A DNA stretch of 5,023 nucleotides from assembly GCA_903837255.1 (NCBI GenBank), contig CAILTZ010000574.1, forward strand, positions 1-5,023, in the 5' to 3' direction. Source of the stretch: an uncultured Pirellula sp. Its GTDB lineage: Bacteria; Planctomycetota; Planctomycetia; Pirellulales; Pirellulaceae. The notes under the pieces are model-generated. The model made no database searches. It had not been told where the DNA came from and saw only the letters and a program-made list of their open reading frames with translations. Shown here one piece after another: positions 1-5,023 of this stretch (position 1 is its first letter; each line of letters starts with the position of its first letter). The translations under genes and the position numbers were made by a program.

Positions 1-992
1 AGAATCCCCTCCGCTTCCTTCAATTCATCCCCGATCAATTCTTCGTTTCCGGTGCGCTTGGCACCAAGAATAACCCCCATCTTATGAACAGCTGCTTGCT
101 GCAAAATTGCTATATTATCAGGGAACTTTTCGTAAGCAGTTGCGATAGCCTGACCTGCTTTTCTTGAATCTATACGCGAAAGAATCTGGTAATTGACAAG
201 CCAAGCATCCGGGTCGTCACCATTCCGCTCGATCATTTCGGATAATTTCCGCAAGACAAATGACTCGAGCTCCTGCCTATCGAGTTTCCCAAGATTTGAC
301 CTAACAAGCTTACTTGGATCGATTATGCAAGCGTTTCCTAGCATCGCGGTCAGGCCGACGTCCCCCTTGAGTTCCTTGAGCGCGGCTTGAAGGTGATCGA
401 CCGGATCGAGTTTGCACTGATTAGGGATCCAAGCCGCCGTACCTGGTAGCAAGCGCCCGATAGAGGGATCCTCTCCAGCGACTACTAAGCCTCGGTAACG
501 CAACAAAGCAAGTTTTTTGTCGAGCTCAGGATCAAGCTCCTCTTTAGCCAACTTGGCAATTTGTTCTACTGCTTCCCCTGTCCGCATGGATTGAGATAAA
601 TTCTCAAGGAGTTTTTCTCGCAGACTTGGAAGCTTGTCCTCAAGCTCCGAATGTTGTTCACACGCGGATATAGATTGGTAGATCAGCGGGATCAGAGCCT
701 CGGAGGCGAGCTTTGGATTTTTGGGATCAGCCAGAAGTTCCGTCAGCTCCACTTTCTGCTTCGGAGCCTCAGGCCGGTAGACCAGATAGCGGTTCAACCT
801 AATAATCGTCTGATCTTGATCCCCGGAGGATTTGACAGACTCGATTTCTCCTAGAAGGTGTCGCTCTAGGCGTCCGAGCTGCATCCTGTGAAGGAAGAAC
901 ATACAAGGAGCTAGGACAAGCAGCGCCACTAGGGTGACCCAGGCCGCTTTCCAATTGAATTCGTAATCACTATCACTATGGCTATTGAACAT
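1..992 (-). CDS. Membrane-anchored TPR-like protein, function unknown (3' end outside the window)
   Basis: The reading frame is open from ATG at 992-990 to the left edge, giving 330 complete codons with no stop, so the C-terminus is missing. An in-frame TGA at 1007-1005 makes this the first possible ATG. The protein starts with a short polar segment (residues 1-14), then one hydrophobic helix at about 16-36 (WVTLVALLVLAPCMFFL) followed by basic residues, which suggests a single-pass anchor rather than a cleaved signal peptide. The rest is helical and charged. Stretches at about 63-89 (IIRLNRYLVYRPEAP...) and 260-305 (DPDAWLVNYQIL... AYEKFPDNIAIL) have the size and Pro-Asp/Pro-Glu spacing of tetratricopeptide repeats. 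TPR proteins are generally scaffolds for protein contacts. No catalytic motif is visible, so a specific function cannot be given. It lies 52 bp after the HUMPS gene and may be co-transcribed with it. The ribosome-binding site is weak: a GAGAG lies about 10 bases upstream. Confidence 0.85.
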   Translation of the reverse strand, partial: MFNSHSDSDYEFNWKAAWVTLVALLVLAPCMFFLHRMQLGRLERHLLGEIESVKSSGDQDQTIIRLNRYLVYRPEAPKQKVELTELLADPKNPKLASEALIPLIYQSISACEQHSELEDKLPSLREKLLENLSQSMRTGEAVEQIAKLAKEELDPELDKKLALLRYRGLVVAGEDPSIGRLLPGTAAWIPNQCKLDPVDHLQAALKELKGDVGLTAMLGNACIIDPSKLVRSNLGKLDRQELESFVLRKLSEMIERNGDDPDAWLVNYQILSRIDSRKAGQAIATAYEKFPDNIAILQQAAVHKMGVILGAKRTGNEELIGDELKEAEGI

Positions 993-1044
993 GCACGATG
1001 ACTCTCATTTTTTTTCGATACACACGAAGGGTTAAATCGAATGC

Positions 1045-1758
1045 TTAGATCTGTTCACATCGAACTGGCACATCGCCGTAATCGTGGACCTCTTGGCAGA
1101 TTCTTTTCAAAACCCCCATTGGGTCATTGGAAGCTTGTGCAAAACGGTCAGAGTCGATCACCAGAGGCGCACCGATGACGACCAAGGGTGCACCGAACTT
1201 CGGAGTGCTGATAGCCTGCTCTAACGTCAATCCGCCGACAGCCTGGACCGGTACGGTTACGGCGGCGACCACCTCTCGGAGTTGGTCCATCGGGCTAGGT
1301 GGCCTGCGACCCGATGCAGCAATTCCTCGGCGTTCGTCGTAACCGATATGATGGATGACGTATCCACACCCGAGGTCCTCAAGTCGCTTGGCTCCATCGA
1401 TCATCGACTCATAGCCGAGATTGTCTCCCATGACCCCAATGCCGTAGTCCCTGCCAGCTTTGACGACGCACTTGATGGTCTCCTCATGGGCCCTGGCCAT
1501 AACAACCACGTGGGTCGCTCCAGCTTTGGCCATCATCTCAGCCTCCAAATATCCGCCGTCCATGGTTTTCAGGTCGGCAACGATGGGGACTCCGGGAAAG
1601 CGCTGGCGTAGCCCCCGTATGGCCCGGAGGCCTTCGGCTAAAATCAAGGGTGTTCCGGCCTCCAACCAATCGACCCCTACTGCCATGGCCTGCTCGGCCG
1701 TTGCGATCGCTTCTTCGAGGTTCGTCAGGTCGAGGGAGATTTGGACCTTGGGTAACAT
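1045..1758 (-). CDS. HUMPS-family TIM-barrel protein, probable 3-hexulose-6-phosphate synthase-like lyase/decarboxylase
   Basis: This is a 237-residue protein, close to the 205-240 residues usual for single-domain 3-hexulose-6-phosphate synthase (HPS) and 3-keto-L-gulonate-6-phosphate decarboxylase. Family marks appear in order: strand 1 with Asp10 (VQISLDL), EAGTPLI with Glu33, the signature ADLKTMDGG with Asp62, Lys64 and Asp67, and HHIGYD with His137 and Asp141, followed by AVGGLTLEQA. Known members bind Mg2+ and a phosphosugar enediolate with these residues. HPS condenses formaldehyde with ribulose 5-phosphate in the cytoplasm. HHIGYD and the start (MLPKVQISLDL) resemble HPS more than the decarboxylase. 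Two oddities argue against a firm call: the usual phosphate-binding glycine/arginine motif is replaced by IGAPLV (195-200), and an Arg/Pro-rich stretch follows HHIGYD. ATG at 1758 is chosen because it matches the family N-terminus; the frame stays open to ATG 1944 but would then overlap the aminotransferase gene. The stop is TAA. No strong Shine-Dalgarno is seen. The gene lies 49 bp after the aminotransferase. Confidence 0.88.
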   Translation of the reverse strand: MLPKVQISLDLTNLEEAIATAEQAMAVGVDWLEAGTPLILAEGLRAIRGLRQRFPGVPIVADLKTMDGGYLEAEMMAKAGATHVVVMARAHEETIKCVVKAGRDYGIGVMGDNLGYESMIDGAKRLEDLGCGYVIHHIGYDERRGIAASGRRPPSPMDQLREVVAAVTVPVQAVGGLTLEQAISTPKFGAPLVVIGAPLVIDSDRFAQASNDPMGVLKRICQEVHDYGDVPVRCEQI

Positions 1759-1807
1759 CTTCGGGGTTCTTGTCTGGCTAAGTGTGGCGAGAAATGAAAG
1801 TTGGACT

Positions 1808-3031
1808 CTATACCGGTTGCAATGAAGCCGCCGCCGTCTTATCCAAACAAGCGGCGATATGACGGACGGCTTGCCGCAATCGGGCTTCGTTTTCCACCAA
1901 GGACATCCGGAGGTATCCCTCGCCCGAAGGTCCAAAACCTCCACCTGGGCTTACAGCTACATTCCCTTTTTCTAAGAGCATCATGGCAAAGTCGATCGAA
2001 TTCATCTGAGAGGCCCATGGCTCAGGGATCTTGGCCCAAACAAACATGCCTGCTCTAGGGGTCGGCGCCTCCCAGCCCAGACGTCGCAATCCTTCGAGCA
2101 ACACATCTCTTCGTCCCTGATAGATGCGGGATTGCTTTTCAACCGTCGCCTCGGTGTCCCTAAGGGCCACGATCGCCGCGATTTGGATGGCCTGGAACAT
2201 CCCATAATCGTAATACCCCTTGATGGTTGCCAAACCTCGAACCATCTCGGAATTGCCTGCGCAAAAACCCACTCGCCAACCGGCCATGTTGTAGCCCTTG
2301 CTCATGGTCGTAAACTCCACTCCGACATCCTTAGCTCCAGGTGCCGATAGGAATGACGGCGGAATGTAGCCGTCATAGGCCACATCTGCGTAGGCGAAAT
2401 CGCTAATGACCATCAACCCGTATCGCTTGGCCAGTTTGACCACCTCGACGTAGAACTCCGGTTCGACCGTGACGGTCGATGGGTTGTGGGGGTAGTTGAT
2501 GATCAGCAGCTTGGGCCGTGGATAAAAATGCTCGCAGGTGTAGGCGATGTTGCTCAAGTAGCGATCGGTATCGGCCACGTCCAAGGCGACCACATTGCCA
2601 GAGGCCAGAATCACTCCGTACATGTGCACCGGAAAAAACGGGGCTGGGATGATCGCCGTATCGCCGGCCCCTATAAGGCTCAGCAACATGTGCGAAAAAC
2701 CTTCCTTGGACCCCAAGCAGACGATCGCCTCGGACTCCGGATCCAAACGAACTCCGTACTTGCGAAGATACTTGCTGGTAAGCTCCCGTCGGAGATTGAG
2801 GATCCCATTGGCTTTGGAGTAACCGTGATTGCTCACATCCGAGGCGGCTTCGGAGAGTTTCTCGATGACCAACGGGTCAGGCGGGTCGCTGGGATTGCCC
2901 ATCCCTAGGTCGATCACATCTTGGCCAGACCGTCGTTTTTGATACAGCAGATTGTTGATGCGGCCAAACAAGTACGGAGGTAGCCGATGCACGCGGGGAG
3001 CGAACTCAACTCGAAACGGTGCGTCTTTCAT
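1808..3031 (-). CDS. alaC: PLP-dependent class I/II aminotransferase, AlaC / LL-diaminopimelate aminotransferase-like
   Basis: The 407-residue cytoplasmic enzyme has full family length. It is a fold-type I PLP enzyme that moves an amino group between an amino acid and a 2-oxo acid. Residues visible, numbered from the chosen start, are: RLPPY near 16-20, the MGNP loop at 44-47, HGYS with Tyr71, GSKEG at 107-111 for cofactor phosphate, NPS with Asn183, SDFAYAD with Asp211 and Tyr214, the Schiff-base lysine Lys245 in [11 protein letters not shown] with Arg253, and the carboxylate-binding Arg375 (GYLRMSL). The RLPPY start, [17 protein letters not shown] and WAKIPEP blocks are like E. coli AlaC (glutamate-pyruvate aminotransferase). 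Related proteins include LL-diaminopimelate aminotransferase, so the substrate is not settled by sequence alone. ATG at 3031 is preferred over ATG at 3103 because it places RLPPY at the same distance from the N-terminus as in AlaC; the extra 24 residues match nothing known. A GGA sits just upstream. The stop is TAG. Confidence 0.9.
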   Translation of the reverse strand: MKDAPFRVEFAPRVHRLPPYLFGRINNLLYQKRRSGQDVIDLGMGNPSDPPDPLVIEKLSEAASDVSNHGYSKANGILNLRRELTSKYLRKYGVRLDPESEAIVCLGSKEGFSHMLLSLIGAGDTAIIPAPFFPVHMYGVILASGNVVALDVADTDRYLSNIAYTCEHFYPRPKLLIINYPHNPSTVTVEPEFYVEVVKLAKRYGLMVISDFAYADVAYDGYIPPSFLSAPGAKDVGVEFTTMSKGYNMAGWRVGFCAGNSEMVRGLATIKGYYDYGMFQAIQIAAIVALRDTEATVEKQSRIYQGRRDVLLEGLRRLGWEAPTPRAGMFVWAKIPEPWASQMNSIDFAMMLLEKGNVAVSPGGGFGPSGEGYLRMSLVENEARLRQAVRHIAACLDKTAAASLQPV

Positions 3032-3228
3032 ATCATCCAGCCCAATAAGGTCCCCAGCGGAGTCAAAACAGCCGACAGATCCGGCAAAACTCCCTAAATC
3101 CATAGGGAATTAGACAATTTTGTCGGCAGACTGAAGGCTATTAAGCATAAGCGAGGATTAGCGGGTGGAAAAGGTCCGAGTTTCGGATTCCCCAAGGTAA
3201 TTGCCACTAAAGAGGGCCGCTACGGGCT

Positions 3229-3258
3229 GATATCCACCTAGAACAAGATAAGTGTCAA
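3229..3258 (-). promoter_or_regulatory. Candidate sigma-70 promoter for the aminotransferase gene
   Basis: Read on the minus strand, a perfect -35 hexamer TTGACA (3258-3253) is followed after 18 bases by GATATC (3234-3229), which matches the -10 consensus TATAAT at only three positions. It lies about 200 bases upstream of the aminotransferase start, in the correct orientation and downstream of rpoD. The weak -10 and the limited knowledge of planctomycete promoters keep confidence low. Confidence 0.22.
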
Positions 3259-3288
3259 AGCGTATCTGGTAATGATCCTCCAGGGCTT

Positions 3289-3349
3289 ATTCCAAGGAGT
3301 TCTGCCCCCATAGATACGGGGGTAAGCGATTGGCTCACCCCCTTGGAAT
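3289..3349 (-). terminator. Nested inverted repeat after rpoD, possible transcript end or processing structure
   Basis: A perfect 9-bp inverted repeat, ATTCCAAGG at 3289-3297 and CCTTGGAAT at 3341-3349, encloses three G/C runs: CCCCC (3305-3309), GGGGG (3318-3322) and CCCCC (3338-3342). The middle run can pair with either neighbour. Pairing 3318-3327 with 3333-3342 gives a 10-bp stem with a 5-base loop; its one A-C mismatch on the plus strand becomes a G-U pair in minus-strand RNA. The structure begins 34 bases after the rpoD stop. No U-tract follows it in either direction, so it is not a textbook intrinsic terminator. It could stabilise or end the rpoD mRNA. Confidence 0.4.
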
Positions 3350-3383
3350 CTCAAAACTCTCGAAGTGATCCGAGCAAGGACCC

Positions 3384-5023
3384 TTAGGCGACGTTCTTCA
3401 GGAATCCCTCGAGCATTCCGGAACGGACGGGATTTTGAAGTTTAGCTACCGCCTTGGACTCGATTTGCCGAACCCTTTCCCGGGTGACCTTGAATATCCT
3501 GCCGACTTCTTCCAACGTGTACGAGAATCCATCGGTCAGCCCGTACCTGAGCCGGATGATTTCGCGTTCTCGGTAGGTTAAGGTTTTCAGAAGTGAGTCG
3601 ATTCGATCTCTGAGAATCCCGTTATTGGCGTTGCGGGCTGGATTGTCGCTCGAAGGGTCTTTGAGAAACTCACCCAGAACGTTGTCCTCCCCCTCGCCGA
3701 CAGGTCGATCGAGACTGACCGGACCGCGACCGATATCTAGTACTCTCTGTACGTCCTCGACCTGGACCTGGAGCGACTCGGCCAACTCATAGGCCGTGGG
3801 CTCTCTTTGGAGCTGGTGAGTCAGGTGCTTCTGAGCTTGCCTGAGCTTGCTGAGCATATCGATCATGTGAACCGGGATGCGGATCGTTCGAGCTTGGTCG
3901 GCAATCGCACGAGTGATGGCTTGTCGGATCCACCAAGTGGCATAAGTAGAGAATTTGAAACCCCGTCGGTACTCGTACTTGTCGACGGCTCGCATCAGAC
4001 CGGTATTTCCTTCCTGGATCAGGTCCAAAAAGCTCATGCCGCGATTTCGATATTTCTTGGCGATGGAAACCACCAATCGAAGATTGCCGCTGGAAAGCTG
4101 TCGCTTGACCGCTTCGTACTCCTTGTAGCTCTTGCGGAAATCTTCCACGCGGCGGCGAAGCGACCTGGGGCTTTCTTGAGTGGTCATGATCAAGTGCCTG
4201 AGTTCGCCCAACAATCGCTGGAGCTCTAGCGGCTGGGTACCGTTTTGGCGAATTTCCGCAATTCGTTCAGAAAGATAATCCATGCGAGCGGAGAATTGTT
4301 CGAGCTGCCGCATCAAGGGGATCACTCGTCGGGACCGCAGCGAAAGCTCTTCGACAAGAACCATCGACTTCATGCGTCGGCGCTGGTAGTTGAGCTTGGC
4401 TGTGGCTTTGGTCGAGTCCGAAACGCTCTTGCGGATTACCACTTGGAAATCGCGACGATTTTCTTCGATCAGTCGATCGATCGTCGCCAAGTTCAGCGGC
4501 ATCCGGGCACTGATTTGCTCCTTGGTCAATTGCTCGGTCAGCGAGACTTTGATGGTGCGATCAAATGGCATGATCCCTGCCGCAACCTTACGGAGTATCT
4601 CGACCGTATGACGAAGCGCATAGTCATTTCCCAGGACCGCTCGCCGGAACTTGCGACGAGTGATCTCAATCTTCTTGGCAAGCGTTATCTCCTGCTCGCG
4701 GCTCAGCAGAGGTATCTGACACATCTGGGATAGATACAGTCGAACCGGGTCGCTGCTGATGGGCACGCGTTCGACGCCAGGCGAGGCTACAGCAGCCAAT
4801 GGCTGGACTGACTCCGGCTCACGATAGATCCTGAGCTTGGTCCCGTTCTCGGAAGTGACTTTTCCCGAGGTGACTTTTTCCGGGGCGACTTGAACTTGAG
4901 GAGGGAGATCAGAGGCTTCGACGATTTCGATCCCTGCTCGATCCAAAACCACGAGCATTTCGTCGAGCTTTTCGGCTGAACTTGCCTCGTCAGGAAGGTA
5001 TTGGCTGACTTGGTCGTAGGTTA
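3384..5023 (-). CDS. rpoD: RNA polymerase primary sigma factor RpoD (sigma-70); 5' end outside the window
   Basis: RpoD binds core RNA polymerase and directs it to housekeeping promoters. The window shows 545 residues, and the frame stays open to the right edge. The codons before ATG 4958 read [20 protein letters not shown], clearly sigma region 1.1, so that ATG is internal and only the extreme N-terminus is missing. In visible numbering, the order is: region 1.1 tail (1-38), a variable linker, region 1.2 (about 90-119, [10 protein letters not shown]), a non-conserved region (about 130-295), core-binding 2.1-2.2 (313-351, [20 protein letters not shown]), 2.3-2.4 for -10 melting and recognition (352-383, [20 protein letters not shown]), region 3 (385-431), the 3.2 finger (435-455), 4.1 (477-495) and the 4.2 helix-turn-helix for the -35 element (502-528, TLEEVG...[10 protein letters not shown]). 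Region 1.1 plus the long insert mark it as primary rather than an alternative sigma. The stop is TAA. A second primary-like paralogue elsewhere in the genome cannot be excluded. Confidence 0.96.
   Translation of the reverse strand, partial: TYDQVSQYLPDEASSAEKLDEMLVVLDRAGIEIVEASDLPPQVQVAPEKVTSGKVTSENGTKLRIYREPESVQPLAAVASPGVERVPISSDPVRLYLSQMCQIPLLSREQEITLAKKIEITRRKFRRAVLGNDYALRHTVEILRKVAAGIMPFDRTIKVSLTEQLTKEQISARMPLNLATIDRLIEENRRDFQVVIRKSVSDSTKATAKLNYQRRRMKSMVLVEELSLRSRRVIPLMRQLEQFSARMDYLSERIAEIRQNGTQPLELQRLLGELRHLIMTTQESPRSLRRRVEDFRKSYKEYEAVKRQLSSGNLRLVVSIAKKYRNRGMSFLDLIQEGNTGLMRAVDKYEYRRGFKFSTYATWWIRQAITRAIADQARTIRIPVHMIDMLSKLRQAQKHLTHQLQREPTAYELAESLQVQVEDVQRVLDIGRGPVSLDRPVGEGEDNVLGEFLKDPSSDNPARNANNGILRDRIDSLLKTLTYREREIIRLRYGLTDGFSYTLEEVGRIFKVTRERVRQIESKAVAKLQNPVRSGMLEGFLKNVA

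Larger units (their letters stand above)
3032..3383. other. Intergenic region between rpoD and the aminotransferase gene
   Basis: No convincing gene is seen on either strand in these roughly 350 bases. On the minus strand the frame of the aminotransferase stays open up to ATG 3103, so a 24-residue longer protein is possible but unlikely. The segment nearest rpoD holds a nested inverted repeat (3289-3349). The middle holds a possible promoter with a perfect TTGACA, and a small hairpin, TCCGA-GTT-TCGGA at 3175-3187, which can be lengthened by GGAA/TTCC with a 4-base bulge. The region probably contains the end of the rpoD transcript and the start of the aminotransferase transcript. Confidence 0.6.

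Noticed and set aside
982..1008. Eight-codon minus-strand reading frame overlapping the start of the TPR gene, possible leader peptide
   Set aside because: It is too short to distinguish from chance, has no clear ribosome-binding site, and carries no run of regulatory codons.
1014..1041. Inverted repeat TTCGAT/ATCGAA beside a run of T residues, possible terminator
   Set aside because: In minus-strand RNA the tract after the hairpin is A-rich rather than U-rich, and there is no plus-strand gene for which it would end transcription; the stem is only 6 bp with a 16-base loop.
1045..1944. Longer HUMPS protein of 299 residues starting at ATG 1944
   Set aside because: The extra 62 residues overlap the 3' end of the aminotransferase gene, look like out-of-frame translation (Trp/Cys/Arg-rich), and match nothing at the family N-terminus, whereas ATG 1758 does.
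2486..2908. Plus-strand open frame of 140 codons opposite the aminotransferase, and similar ones at 3807-4229 and 4245-4733 opposite rpoD
   Set aside because: They are antisense to well-supported conserved genes, have no family-like motifs, and are explained by the codon bias of the true frames.
1808..3103. Longer aminotransferase of 431 residues starting at ATG 3103
   Set aside because: The 24 extra residues lack similarity to the family, no Shine-Dalgarno precedes ATG 3103, and ATG 3031 gives the AlaC-like N-terminus.
3835..3857. Direct repeat of CTGAGCTTGC within rpoD
   Set aside because: It encodes conserved region 3 residues (KLRQAQK) and is explained by similar codons rather than by a separate element.
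3384..4958. Complete sigma factor starting at ATG 4958
   Set aside because: The codons upstream to the window edge encode recognisable region 1.1 sequence without a stop, so the gene begins outside the window.

Overview
The window looks like ordinary chromosomal DNA from a planctomycete, most likely of the Rhodopirellula/Pirellulales type. The clues are a primary sigma factor with region 1.1 and a long non-conserved region, a TPR protein with an N-terminal anchor of a kind common in that phylum, moderate GC, weak Shine-Dalgarno signals and loose gene spacing. The taxonomic call is an inference from protein style, not from a marker search.

All four supported genes lie on the minus strand and are read from the right edge to the left edge. 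At the right (3384-5023) is the primary sigma-70 factor RpoD, whose first residues lie beyond the window. A non-coding gap of about 350 bp follows (3032-3383). It holds a nested inverted repeat just downstream of rpoD and a weak candidate promoter. Next is a PLP-dependent class I/II aminotransferase of the AlaC / LL-diaminopimelate aminotransferase group (1808-3031). After 49 bp comes a TIM-barrel protein of the HUMPS/OMP decarboxylase superfamily, most like 3-hexulose-6-phosphate synthase (1045-1758). After a further 52 bp comes a membrane-anchored TPR-like protein of unknown function (1-992), which runs off the left edge.

The aminotransferase, HUMPS and TPR genes are co-directional with gaps of about 50 bp and could share a transcript. 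No functional link between them is proven. The aminotransferase should interconvert amino acids and 2-oxo acids in the cytoplasm. The HUMPS protein should make or break a C-C bond in a sugar phosphate, possibly in formaldehyde assimilation or detoxification. RpoD directs housekeeping transcription and is probably a separate unit.

No mobile element, CRISPR array, tRNA, rRNA or recognisable defence or biosynthetic system was seen. The most noteworthy points are the structured segment after rpoD, the altered phosphate-binding motif and loop insertion in the HUMPS protein, and its pairing with an aminotransferase.
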